Shown here piece by piece: positions 1 through 9,543 of a stretch of 64,000 nucleotides of DNA. The position numbers and the translations under genes were made by a program. The DNA is from Tetragonia tetragonoides. Taxonomy: Eukaryota; Streptophyta; Magnoliopsida; Caryophyllales; Aizoaceae. The DNA lies in the NCBI GenBank assembly GCA_038025085.1, contig CM076154.1:18016001-18080000 (forward strand), read 5' to 3'. Within the stretch, counting starts at the first letter, position 1; each line of letters opens with the position of its first letter. The notes below the pieces were generated by a model that was not told the origin of the DNA, searched no databases, and worked only from the letters and a program-made list of their open reading frames with translations.

Positions 1-61
1 CTGCTAGATAATCCCTGTGATATCTATAATCTTTAACTTTAAACTGTGATTGATGGTGCAG

Positions 62-182
62 GTGTCTTGATGTCATAAAAAAACTTCAGTCTTGTTGTGA
101 GATGTGCAAATATAATTCCACACACTGTGCGTCTCTCTCTGGTCTTCTAAATAGAAGTCCAAGTGAGAGCTCAAAAACTTGA
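62..182 (+). CDS. Possible last exon of a gene entering from the left
   Basis: A pyrimidine-rich stretch ending in CAG at 59-61 looks like a 3' splice site. The next frame (TGT at 63) stays open for 39 codons to a TGA at 180-182, giving a Cys/Ser-rich C-terminus (CLDVIKKLQSCCEMCK at its start). No homologue is recognised, and the start lies outside the window. The following few hundred bases would be 3' untranslated sequence. An opposite-strand frame at 86-370 is open too but has no splice or family support. The call rests on one splice-like site and a short open frame, so it is weak. Confidence 0.3.
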
Positions 183-474
183 TTGGAACTACAGAAGGGG
201 AACTGACTGCTCGACTTGCCCTGTATATATTGCAGCTGTTTTGGTACATTTCTCCATGATTTCTTGTAGCAACAAATCCAGCATTTTGGATATAATTGCA
301 GTCTTTGCTTGTGACGGTGGATGAACAGGAAATGGTGGGAATTGCTCATGAGACGTAATCCTTTAGACACATGAATTACAATGTTGTTTTAGATAATGGA
401 TTAATCTAATCCTTGTGTAGAGGTAGAAGTGTGCAGTTTTGATCCCTGTGAAGAGAAGATATCTGATTTCAAGT

Positions 475-543
475 AGATCAGCTCTGTGCTCATTCCCAGA
501 TCAGTGTTGTGCTCATTCCCAGATCAGTCTTGTGCTCATTCCC
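475..543. repeat. Three tandem 23-bp repeats
   Basis: Three adjacent 23-bp units begin at 475, 498 and 521, each AGATCAG + 3 variable bases + TGTGCTCATTCCC. They differ only at two or three positions in the middle. Simple tandem duplication; no function is visible. Confidence 0.85.
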
Positions 544-720
544 ATAGTAGCCCAGAAAGAAAAGTGGGTAGAGAACACTGTTGGTGTCTGGTGATGTGTC
601 TATTGATTGTGTTATGATATCATATTGTTTCTGATTCAGTTATTATGTGTTAGTGACTCATCTTGGAAGTTCAAAAAGGATTATTATATCATTGATTTTT
701 GTTGTTAAAGAAGTTAAGAA

Positions 721-840
721 CGGGCTTCTATCCAACCCAACTCATCTTTAGACGGGGACTTGGTGTTGGGTGTAAAAGTGACGCACAACCCAGCTCCTCT
801 TAAACGGGGACTTGAGCAGGGTGTAAAAGTGACACCTCCC
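721..840. repeat. Two diverged tandem copies of about 52 bp
   Basis: Two neighbouring segments share the order AACCCA-rich, ACGGGGACTTG, GGGTGTAAAAGTGAC, with a spacing of about 52 bp. The look is that of transposon-derived repeat DNA, but no element boundaries were found. Confidence 0.6.
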
Positions 841-1223
841 TAATTTCCTTAACAAGGAAATGAGAGGTTTTCATCAACATGCTTCATTTGGGAAAAGGCT
901 AGAGGTCTCCAACAATAACATGCTGCAACTTTATGTCTAAAGACTAGTATTTGGTTCTTTAAAAAACAAAGAACCGAAACCTGAACAAGCCCTAAGCTTC
1001 TAATGGAATTTCATTCAATTTTCTTTTTCTACTTTCGATTAAGGTTTACGTTGTTGTGCAAACTTGTTAAGTAATAATATGAGCACCTCCAAGTATCAAC
1101 TCATTGGAGACTACAACCTGTACCAAACCCGAGTGCATAATACCCTATTATCTTTCACACTCATAAGTCATGACATCCTCCATATGTGGAATTAGAGCTA
1201 GCAAATAATAGGCTGGCATGTAA

Positions 1224-1226
<3 letters not shown>

Positions 1227-1263
<37 letters not shown>
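1227..1263. repeat. Poly(T) run of 37
   Basis: An uninterrupted run of 37 T. It could be the poly(A) tail of a retroposed copy on the minus strand. I looked for a target-site duplication around it and found none. Confidence 0.9.
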
Positions 1264-1264
<1 letters not shown>

Positions 1265-1362
1265 GCAAATATCATGGATTGAAAAGAAATACGTTGTTTG
1301 GTTGACAAGATGTTAATTGTTGAATCGATTTTCAACAGTAGACAACCCTTATTTATCGGAGC

Positions 1363-1612
1363 ATGGTGGCAACCAAAATATTGTAGTCACCGTACCAAAA
1401 TAAATCTCAGCCATTGATATTAATCATGACTATTGATTGGATGCACCGTATAACTTATCATATATAAATATCGGAATAGCCATATCAAAATCTTCAATTA
1501 AAGAAATAGAATAAATAATTTAGATTTTGATTAAAGGATGTATCTTGTATGCCATTCCATGCCCCATATGCCATGGCATTCATTAAACACGATATACACC
1601 ATCATCATCTTA
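1363..1612 (+). repeat. Unclassified repeat with terminal hairpin, left copy
   Basis: This segment is similar to the reverse complement of about 34170-34420. Shared landmarks, in order, are an imperfect hairpin (GGTGGCAAC ... GTAGTCACC here, GTGGCTAC ... GTAGCCAC there), the block CAAAA-AATCT-AGCC, a block GTTGATTG/ATTGATTG followed by GCA, and about 100 bp later GCCATNCC and ACCATCATCATC. Element type is unknown. The hairpin near one edge recalls transposon ends, but no target duplication was seen. Confidence 0.5.
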
Positions 1613-1818
1613 AAATTAATATGACTTAAAAATAAAACATATTAAATTAAACATCACATATGTTAAATAATATTAACGCCTTTAAAAAAAAATATTTGCA
1701 CGTACAAAATAATATTGTGTCTCTCACATGATCATCTTCATCATCCTCTTGAAGAACTTGTCATGCGTCCTTATTCCCAGAAAATTAAACTTTCTAATAA
1801 TTTATATTACACTTAAAA

Positions 1819-2046
1819 TGATTGTAACCATACATGATCATGGTCATCTTTAGTTGAACTGAACTTCATATTCTTAAATTTGAAGAACTACAATGAATGG
1901 CTTAAAATTTTCAGATCTTGCCCAGAAAATGATTCTAACCATATATGATCATAGTCATCTTTAGTACTCCACTTGAACTAAACTTCATATTCTTAAATTT
2001 GAATATCTATAGTGAATTGCTTAAACATTTCAGATCATGCCCAGAA
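1819..2046. repeat. Tandem duplication of about 112 bp
   Basis: Two copies (about 1819-1928 and 1930-2046) share a TGATTSTAACCATA start, GATCATRGTCATCTTTAGT, a core CTTCATATTCTTAAATTTG, and an end in TTTCAGATC followed by GCCCAGAAAA. The second copy has a few extra bases in the middle. No coding content. Confidence 0.8.
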
Positions 2047-2708
2047 AATAATCTATGGATTTTAATCATTTAAACCAGTTTCTAATTTGTAAAATAAAAA
2101 ATGAATGGATGCAACATTGAATTCGTTGTTTATCTGAAGATCTGTTTCTTAATTATCTGACAACATGAAAAATTTGACAGAAATTTTGATATACATCATG
2201 GTAATTGTGAATCCATCGGATTCAAATAATGATGGATGAAGGTTGGTTACGATAATGGCTTCACAATGATGGATGAAGATGAAGGATGAAGACGAAGGAT
2301 GAAGACAAAGGATCAAAAAGGATAGTTTAAAATAATGCCCAACCCGTTTAATTTCCCTTAGTTATTCGGGTCATAAAATCCCCACGCCCTAGGTCTTAGT
2401 CATATTATTTTCAATTTGCTTAACGCGCCTTGCCTTTCAATAGCGGCGTGCCCACCTCACGCGCAGTCATATTTAGTTACGTTGAATAAAAGTATTGGTC
2501 ACACCTTGTATTTTATCTTTTGGAGAAATAATTGTATTCTGATATCTTATTAAGCATTTCCTTTATTTTCATATTTATATTCGTAATAAAGCATAAAAGT
2601 GTACTTTTAAATTGAAGACAAATTAAACACATCGATAAATAGTTACAACCATTAAGTTTAAAGATTGCAACCAACAATACATCAAATAAAAGTGAACCGC
2701 CGAACTTT

Positions 2709-3044
2709 CTACTCGCTTAAGTTAAAAACACCATGCCAACAGAACAATTTTTTAAAAATGACATAAAGAGTTTTTGAAAATTTGTTCTCCGTTCCAATAT
2801 ACTTCTCCCACTCTCTGCACCATGCATTGTACCTTGTTGAACGCCTGAAATTCGCGGACTGATGCGCAATATTGTTCCAGTTCTTGCACACCATAGCAAA
2901 AATTTTCCTACTGTCAGAGTTATTTAGTTTAGAGTTATTTAGTTTAGGGAATACATGGAACATTAGGATGTTCTCCATTGATTCACCCTTGATTGAGAAC
3001 TGATCAGGGAGCCCTTCCGCAACAATCTTCAATTTCTTTACCAT
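2709..3044 (-). CDS. Small F-box-like protein, C-terminus diverged
   Basis: A 111-residue frame beginning MVKKLKIVAEG. Residues 20-75 have the F-box-like layout seen in the other small genes here: a MENILMFHVFPKLN segment, then MVCKNWNNIAHQSANF, then WCREWEKYI. F-box proteins bridge substrates to SKP1 in SCF ubiquitin ligases, so that is the inferred role. After WEKYI the sequence no longer follows the family: the HNALYLH, GFVG and PYW-GWW blocks are missing, suggesting a truncated or rearranged 3' end. The segment KLNNSKLNNS is an internal 15-bp duplication. It is probably a decaying or divergent member of the cluster. F-box identity is by pattern only. Confidence 0.5.
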   Translation of the reverse strand: MVKKLKIVAEGLPDQFSIKGESMENILMFHVFPKLNNSKLNNSDSRKIFAMVCKNWNNIAHQSANFRRSTRYNAWCREWEKYIGTENKFSKTLYVIFKKLFCWHGVFNLSE

Positions 3045-3950
3045 CTTTAAATGAAACTGTTGATGGACATTAGTAAGGTTATATTATATTCATTTAAATA
3101 ATGCATCTTATAATTGAAAAAATCTTAATTACTACGAGAACGCATACCTGATATTGTTAAGAACAATAAAATATGGCGAGTAGAAACGAGGATTGTGTTT
3201 GAATTTGGATACTTTTCATGATGATTTTATTGTGTTTTTATATTGGTAATGAACTTATGATAATGATAACCGAAGGGTCACGTTTCATCTACTACAGTAT
3301 TGCTAAATGAAGGGTCACGTCGTTTGACTAGATAAACACATAATTATTTTGAGTATTGATTTTAAAGAACTTGTTCTCCTTAGTCTGTATGAACTATATA
3401 CTTATAAATAATAATACGTCTAGAAAAATTAATTGTATTTGCTATCGTTTTCTTTATGTGCATAATTATGAATTATTGTTTCAAGACAAACATATTAATT
3501 TTCAACAAGTGTAATATGGAAATTAATTTTCACAAGCACAAGACTGACATTAGAAAAGTTGTGACAGGACATATGTAGAGTCATGACCATGTCTTACGAA
3601 ATTATTTATGACGGAAGTTGGCGTGAGCCTAATTTCTTCTGCAAAATTTGAACTAATTGTGGCCTGGATTTTCTCGATTACATAAAATAATCATAGCTTT
3701 TAATTTAGCACGTCAAATCAATCAGTTACCTTCCATATATTAAATTGAAAATAATTAAATAAAAAAAAGTGATCCAATAACTGCATATTCTGTTTCTCTC
3801 AAACCGCCAACTCTCTCCATAACTTCCTTCCTTCCTATCCTCCATCCAGAAAATAACTTCCCTCCTTCCTATCCATCCAGAAAATAACTTCCCTTTTCCC
3901 ACGCATAAATTGAATCCGTCCTTGACCTAAACTTCCCACTCAATATCGCC
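3045..3950. other. Intergenic region
   Basis: AT-rich, with no open frame I can support. The last 150 bp before 3951 have pyrimidine-rich duplicated stretches (CTTCCTTCCTATCC and CCATCCAGAAAATAACTTCC twice), typical of a plant 5' untranslated region leading into the frame at 3951. Confidence 0.5.
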
Positions 3951-4412
3951 ATGGCTTCCTCTGCTTCCAGTTTCTGCCCCCGCCAGGAGCATGAAATAGA
4001 TTCACATGAATTTTCTCGCCTAGGATTTCCACCTTGTAATTCTGTATCCTACATGATATCAACCTCTGAACAAAAGAATCCCGGCATTATCACTTGTAGC
4101 CAGCCTGCTCTATTTGCCAAACCAGACTACAATCTTGATGCAACTGTGTTCTTTACCCAAGACTCCATGGAGATCACAGAATGTGTTGATATTCAGATGT
4201 TAAGGAAGATACTCATACATCCAGAAGATGTCCCAGAACCTTTGCGCAGCCTTCAAATTATGCACAAGGAACTTCGCGTTCCTGCATATATCTCTCACTT
4301 CTCTGATCTTGAAAGGCACGAATTTACTGAGACTCGTGTCGCATACTATCTTTGGAAGATACGGAATGAAGCAAAAGTGGGGGATCCGAAACTTATTCCT
4401 CAATCTGTGTAG
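3951..4412 (+). CDS. Unrecognised 153-residue protein
   Basis: The frame starts at an ATG in a good plant context (CGCCATGGC) and ends at 4412. It begins MASSASSFCPRQEHEIDS and ends DPKLIPQSV. There is no signal peptide or membrane segment. I do not recognise the family. The C-terminal third is charged and helical in appearance (FSDLERHEFTETRVAYYLW). It lies 32 bp upstream of, and in a different frame from, the LINE-endonuclease-containing frame. The pair could be the two halves of one broken gene, a chimera with a captured LINE piece, or ORF1-like plus ORF2-like remnants. The upstream leader looks like a true 5' untranslated region. Confidence 0.45.
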   Translation: MASSASSFCPRQEHEIDSHEFSRLGFPPCNSVSYMISTSEQKNPGIITCSQPALFAKPDYNLDATVFFTQDSMEITECVDIQMLRKILIHPEDVPEPLRSLQIMHKELRVPAYISHFSDLERHEFTETRVAYYLWKIRNEAKVGDPKLIPQSV

Positions 4413-4444
4413 ACCTCCTTGACCCGCCTCAACAAATTCCTGAA

Positions 4445-5077
4445 GTGCCTATAGAGCCTCTGATGTTAAACAGCTACCAACCCATTTGTATTATAATGAG
4501 GAGTAATACAAATGGATTGAAGGTAATTCAGACGTCCGGATGCGCTAGGCAACTCAGGGTGTTTGCCACTTGGAAAAAAAATGTTAATGGGACGGGACGA
4601 ACATCCGCCGTGGAGATCGAGTGGCCAGAGGATTACTTTTATGACCACGAATTTAAAAGTTTAGTGGTTAAGGGGGAGGGATTGAAGCCTCGAAGGTGGG
4701 TTGAATGTCCCAAAATTTCAAAAGGCACAAACATTGTTGTCTGGAACTGTAGGGGAATTACTAGAATTACCTTCAAAACCAACCTTGATTCCATTATCCA
4801 AGCCTACAAGCCTGAAGTTGTCATCCTTCTTGAGACAAGAGCAAGCGGCAAGGACACATGGGAGATTTTTACCGTGCGGCGCTTTGATAGGTACTTCCTT
4901 GTGGAACCAGTCGGTTTAACTGGTGGTATTGTAGTTCTTTGGTATGCAAACACAATGGAAGTCCACTCAAGGGACCATGGGCAAGGTCAGGCATTTCATG
5001 GAGATGTTCAGGTATTACATTCATGGAAATCATCCATTTACATTATTACTCTGGATTACTTTGATTCATTATTCTAA
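4445..5077 (+). CDS. Frame containing a partial LINE endonuclease domain
   Basis: The open frame runs from 4445 (first ATG at 4463) to 5077. Its second half matches the start of the endonuclease/exonuclease/phosphatase domain of plant LINE elements: NIVVWNCRGI, then KPEVVILLETRASG, then GLTGGIVVLWY. The Asn of WNCRG and the Glu of LLETR are the first two active-site residues of this fold. The rest of the nuclease (the catalytic Asp/His part) and any reverse transcriptase are missing. At about 5011 a GTATTAC follows the domain, and a TGCAG at 5276-5280 precedes a short open piece, so an intron is possible. A transcribed chimera or a 5' LINE fragment are both possible. Activity is not expected. 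Confidence 0.45.
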   Translation: MPIEPLMLNSYQPICIIMRSNTNGLKVIQTSGCARQLRVFATWKKNVNGTGRTSAVEIEWPEDYFYDHEFKSLVVKGEGLKPRRWVECPKISKGTNIVVWNCRGITRITFKTNLDSIIQAYKPEVVILLETRASGKDTWEIFTVRRFDRYFLVEPVGLTGGIVVLWYANTMEVHSRDHGQGQAFHGDVQVLHSWKSSIYIITLDYFDSLF

Positions 5078-5281
5078 TTACCTATCTTCTGTAGTTACCA
5101 TGAGTTTTGATGTCCTTTAAGTATTTACGTGTGACCATCTACAAGTTTAGTTGTGGTTCATTATTGTGCCTGCCATAATTCATTGCAATTGCAATTGTTG
5201 TGACATTTTTTTCCTTTAGTTATACCTTTACAAAATCTAATTTTTTTGATAATTGTTTTCTGGTAATTGAATGCATGCAGG

Positions 5282-6007
5282 CGCTAGGCGTCTGAATTGA
5301 AGATTCGGCATGGAAGGGCGGGGTTGAGGGCACTTAAATGATGCAGTAAAGAACCTCATCTTCGTGATATAATTTTTTATGTAAACAGTAGTGTGTAGGA
5401 TGGATTTTAGGTCAATGGTAGTCCATGGTGTGTATAATGGATTCTAGGACACTTTTAGTGCATGATCTTTTTGGTTGTATTTTGGTATCGCAATTGGTCA
5501 ATTTGTGATATTTTTGAACTAATTGTAATCGTATAATTATGCTATATATTTGTGAAGTTTTTAATTACATGTCCTTTAATTATTGCAGTCAGTGGTGATT
5601 CATTTAGATATTTGATTGCGCTATTGATGGAAGTTGTGATATAATTTCAACTAATAGTCGATTAATTATTCTACCTTCCTAAATTCGACATGTGATTGAG
5701 ATTTTAAAATTGAATTCATTTAGAGGGAAAATATATTAAAACCAATATTTTGTGGGAAAATCTATTTGATTTTAAAATTCAAAATTCATCAATTACTTTC
5801 GTGAACCTATAAATAAGCATGGCCTTCTCTAGGTTTAAGGTCAAGCTACTTTAATTTTCTTTGTATCATCAATTTGCATACAACAGGTATGAAGATTTAT
5901 TATACCGTTTTTCAGTATTATATTTATATTTTACGCCTATCTTCTTAAAATTCAATTTATTTGTTACACTTATTTGATTGTTTGTTATTAGGAATTTTAC
6001 GGAACTG
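5282..6007. other. Intergenic region and 5' leader of the small F-box gene
   Basis: AT-rich with no gene of its own. A spliced leader is plausible: donor CAACAG/GTATGAAG near 5886 and acceptor TTATTAG at about 5991, which would put the ATG at 6008 in the second exon. Confidence 0.45.
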
Positions 6008-6352
6008 ATGGGCGTTGCGATTGCTGTGGAGCTACAAACTGTTTCAAATGTAGGTAGGGATGGTATTGACGACATATTGCGCTCCCTTATTATCCCTAAA
6101 TTGGACTACGAGAGCAAGCACAACTTTGCCCTTAGTTGCAAGCATTGGAATATTTTCGCCCACGAGGCTGAAAAACTTAGAGTTTTAAGTTGGGAGTATG
6201 ACTATTGGTTTAGACAATGGGAGGATTTCATTGCAAAGGACATTCTTGGGCACAATGCCCTCTATTTGCATTTGATGATTTCTGGCTTTGTTGGTAAGAG
6301 ACCAACAGGCCTTATCCCTTACTGGGGTGAGAAAGGGTGGTGGGAGGAATGA
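6008..6352 (+). CDS. Small F-box-like protein (intact)
   Basis: 114 residues from the ATG at 6008; upstream in-frame codons lack an ATG. Residues about 21-60 resemble an F-box: DGIDDILRSLIIPKLD, then FALSCKHWNIFAHE. The rest is a short family-specific tail: W-RQWEDFIAKDI, GHNALYLH, GFVGKRP, PYWGEKGWWEE. F-box proteins present targets to SCF ubiquitin ligases; the tail would be the target-binding part, if any. It has no beta-propeller or LRR region, unlike most F-box proteins. It lies 617 bp upstream of, and on the same strand as, a large F-box gene, and that pair has been duplicated. It is the best preserved copy in the left half of the cluster. Function is inferred from pattern only. Confidence 0.6.
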   Translation: MGVAIAVELQTVSNVGRDGIDDILRSLIIPKLDYESKHNFALSCKHWNIFAHEAEKLRVLSWEYDYWFRQWEDFIAKDILGHNALYLHLMISGFVGKRPTGLIPYWGEKGWWEE

Positions 6353-6776
6353 ACATTTCTTGCGTATTTTTTGGTTAAATCAATTGTATCCAACTCTGAT
6401 TGGTTGCACTTTGACACTAGTTTGGTCACGGACGATAGTTCAATAATATGTAATAAATTAGGGTCACTTGGAAGTTTATTTCGTCACGGACAATATTTCA
6501 AAAATATGGATTTTTTTAATTTATGCATTCCGCAAATAAATTCTGGATACGTTTTCCCTTATAGTGTTACGTGATGCTTAATTAAATTTGGGAACTAAAA
6601 GTTTACAATCCAATCACTGCATCACAATTTGTATGTTGGTTCGGTTTTTGCTGAACTTTGACATCCTTGGAACTTTCACCCTCCACTCTCCCCTTTTTAT
6701 ATTCAGCGAATCAAATTAAATATTTTTACTTAAGTCATTGGACATAGATGCTCGTGCTTAAAGAGAGGGGATCCTC

Positions 6777-6940
6777 TATATAATAACTGCCTTATCATCC
6801 TGTTTATCAAAACTGCCTCTCCCTGTTAATAAAAAAAAAAAAAACTGCGTCTCCCTTTTAACTTCCTCATCCCTGTTTATGAAAAACACAAACTGTCTCA
6901 TCCCCACGCCCCCCATAAATAACAGTCTTATCCTTCACTA
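6777..6940 (+). promoter_or_regulatory. Promoter/leader with repeated CTGCCTCATCCCTGTTTATCAAAA-type motif
   Basis: Between the TATA-like CTATATAATA and the ATG at 6970, variants of CTGCC-ATCCTGTTTAT-AAAA occur about four times. The same arrangement precedes copy 2 at 9340-9520. The motif repeats in the transcribed leader or core promoter; whether anything binds it is unknown. Confidence 0.4.
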
Positions 6941-6969
6941 CTACAAAAACCGAGCAACGTCATTTAACC

Positions 6970-8206
6970 ATGGATTTTAATGGAGAGTTGTACGAGATAT
7001 TTTCATGGCTCGCTGCTAAATCCCTCATCAGACTATCAATCGTAGCCAAACCTTTGTTAGATTATCTCCAAATTCCTGATTTCATTGAGAGACATTGCAT
7101 GAACTCAATGAAGAATAATGATGTTTCATTCTTCATGGAAGAAGATACCATTTATCCAAACAGATATACGGGCACTGAACTCGTCACCTTACTTGGAAAC
7201 GCCTCCTCCGTTGGTATTCCACATAGTTCCCTTGAATGGTTATCCAGCAAAAGGCAAATTTATGGCTCTGCAAATGGGCTAGTTCTTTGCGGGGCCAAGA
7301 CTTACAGTGGTTCCACTGAACTACAACTATGTAATCCTGTAACAAGGAGATGGTTGCCCATAGCATTGCCTCCAATCGATATTTGTGAAAGGTATCATGA
7401 TCGTAAAGTGAATGTTGTTATGTTGTGCGGCGGCAAAGGTCATGAAACAAAAAAAATTCCCTTGGATTTTACGCTTTTGTTATTTGAATATCCACTTCTT
7501 TCTACTACGGGTAAGTGGGTAGACACAACCACTGTCCATGCCTTAGATGAAGAGGGTAATTAAGGGGCAGGACATTCGCATGGGTTCTAGAGGTTTAGAT
7601 TTCGAAAAACATGTTTATTGCACTGATGACGTCCTATATCTGTTGTCTGACTCTGGAAACTATTTTATTGAACATTCTGATTTTTATTGCCCATTCATAT
7701 TTTGCTACAATGTTTTTCATGGTACTTCATGGATGATGCAAATACCTGTAGCCCGGGAAAATGGAGTAGTCCATCAAAAGATGGGTATTTTTGGATGGAA
7801 CTTCATTGGAAGTGGAAACGGTTGTTTTGAGTCTCTATGCCTTGTGAAATTATCATCATCAACATCTGTGCTTAAGAGTTCGGTTCACATTGATGACCAA
7901 AATGGTAAATCCTAGTCCCCCATGACTAATGTTGATATTGGTCACCATTTCGGACCTAACGAACAAATTCCTTTCAGCATCAGTTTTATGGTTCTTGGAA
8001 AAACTTTGGTCTTTTCGGTCGCTCGCAATGTTTACTCGTACTGTTTGGAGGACGATGATGTGGGGAAGGAACAGAGGATATGCGAAATTAATAATAAAGG
8101 CAACTACGTTCACTTCACGCCCTACTCTTGTACTTTTCGCCCTTGTGGTAAGGACACCACCACAGAAGCACACCAGATGACGACCTTAGACTATCGGTGG
8201 TTATGA
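6970..8206 (+). pseudogene. Large F-box protein gene, copy 1 (frameshift and stop)
   Basis: Starts MDFNGELYEIFSWL. An N-terminal F-box-like segment (GELYEIFSWLAAKSLIRLSIV ends near residue 23) is followed by FIERHCMNS, a SANGLVLC segment and LQLCNPVTRRWLPI. This is the usual order in plant F-box proteins with an associated beta-propeller-like domain. Full length would be about 405 residues. Two breaks are visible. One 8-bp unit of a GGGTAATT tandem pair, present twice in copy 2, is lost near 7555, which shifts the frame. A TAG at 7913-7915 replaces the Trp codon kept in copy 2. The sequence after the stop is still family-like to 8206. A TATA-like CTATATAATA lies near 6776. It is likely a pseudogene, though truncated products are possible. 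Confidence 0.7.
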
Positions 8207-8585
8207 ATTGTGTTCCTCTTAGTGATATGAATTGTATTTCTTAAACTACTGTTTCAGTTTCTATGAAATATATGCAATTTATTTTAGACATAGCTGAACT
8301 TATCTTTATTATAAATGTCCTTTAATACATATTTATGTGTTATTTATTTTCAATGTATATTGGTAGCATGAAATCTACACAAGTTTACAACACTAAGTAT
8401 AACCGTTTTGCTAGTAAGCCATGACCAATGATTTAACTCCATAGACCAGCTGGAAAAATGACAATGTTCTAAAATTTTATGACCATGTTACATGTTACAT
8501 TTCTACCTCCAGAATAACGATATTCCAAAAATCATTCAAAACAACACTTAGAAGGCTAAACTTGATCATCTTCGTTGGACTTCAT

Positions 8586-8738
8586 CTTCCCAACATAACC
8601 CACCCACATATTCAGATAAAGAGCATTGTGCTCAATTATGTGTTCAGACAAAAAATTATGCCATTTTGTACGACCATAAAACTGTCAATTTCTCTTTGAT
8701 CGATAAAATGCATTGCTATCATGTACGAGAAAGTACCA
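8586..8738 (-). pseudogene. Small F-box-like gene fragment, reverse orientation
   Basis: This stretch reads on the minus strand like the small gene at 11116-11530: a LVHDSNAF-type start, KWHNF, IIEHNALYLN, a GYVG block and the same end KSNEDDQV. It lacks the F-box half. A TGG codon in the 11.3-kb copy is TGA here. The PYW block is deleted. At 8738 it is joined directly to a plus-strand small-gene fragment, so it is one side of a rearrangement junction. Confidence 0.65.
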
Positions 8739-8890
8739 ATGCTTATTGGTTTAGACAGTTGGAGGATTACATTGCAAAGGACATTATAGGGCACAATTTC
8801 CTCTATTTGCATTTGATGATATCTGGCTTTTTTTGGTAAGAGACCAACAAGCCTTATCCCTTACTGGGGTGAGAAAGGGTTGCACTTGGT
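8739..8890 (+). pseudogene. Small F-box-like gene fragment, forward orientation
   Basis: Starting at ATTGGTTTAGACAG this matches 6205-6340 of the intact small gene (RQWEDFIAKDI, GHNALYLH, GF-G, PYWGEKG). An extra T near 8830 shifts the frame, and the 3' end is truncated. The F-box half is absent because the 5' side is replaced by the reverse-oriented fragment at 8586-8738. The downstream flank also matches that of the intact copy (TTTGGTCACGGA, CATTCCGCAAATAAATTC). Confidence 0.65.
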
Positions 8891-9543
8891 ACATCATTTG
8901 GTCACGGATGATATTTCAATATTATGGCTATTTTTAATTTATTCATTCCGCAAATAAATTCTGGATACGTTTTCCCATATAGTGTTACGTGATACATAAT
9001 TAAATTCGGGAACTGAAACTTTACAATCCAATCACTGCATCACTATTTGTATGTGATAGATTCAATCAATCAAATCAACAATCATGACTGAAAACACTTA
9101 TTGTTGCATGTTGTAAGTTTCTTTTGTTGAACTTTCACATCCTTGGAACTTTCACCCTCCCTCCCCTTTTTATATTCAGCGAATCAAATTAAATATTTGT
9201 TATTCCAAGAAGGCACTTAAACCGCCACTGATATTCCATTAAACATGTAAATAAATAAATGACCACCTACACTGTAATCATAGATATTTTTACTTAAGTC
9301 ATTGGATATAAATGGTCGTGCTTAAAGAGAGGGTCTCCTCTATATAATAACTGCCTTATCAGCCCTGTTTACCAAAAACGTAATCATCATCCCTCTCCTC
9401 CAAAGAAAACTGCCTCATCCCTGTTTATCAAAACTCCCTCATCCCTGTTTATCAAAAAAACAAACTGCCACATCCCCACGCCCCCTATATAATAACAGTC
9501 TCAACCTTCACAACTAGGAAGACCAAACCAACATCATTTATCC
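8891..9543. other. Duplicated intergenic region between small and large F-box genes
   Basis: Homologous to 6420-6969. Relative to that copy it has an extra stretch near 9050-9120 and one of about 85 bp near 9200-9285 that interrupts a shared AAATATTT context. TATA-like CTATATAATA near 9342. Confidence 0.6.

Larger units (their letters stand above)
183..2700. other. Intergenic, repeat-rich
   Basis: Apart from the repeats listed separately I see no gene here. Around 2220-2330 there is a short GATGAAG-type simple repeat. Base composition is AT-rich and no frame of convincing length or homology is present. Confidence 0.6.

Noticed and set aside
86..370. 94-codon minus-strand frame at the left edge
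   Set aside because: No homology seen and it overlaps the more plausible plus-strand exon.
475..543. CRISPR-like regular repeats
   Set aside because: Directly abutting repeats without spacers, in a plant genome.
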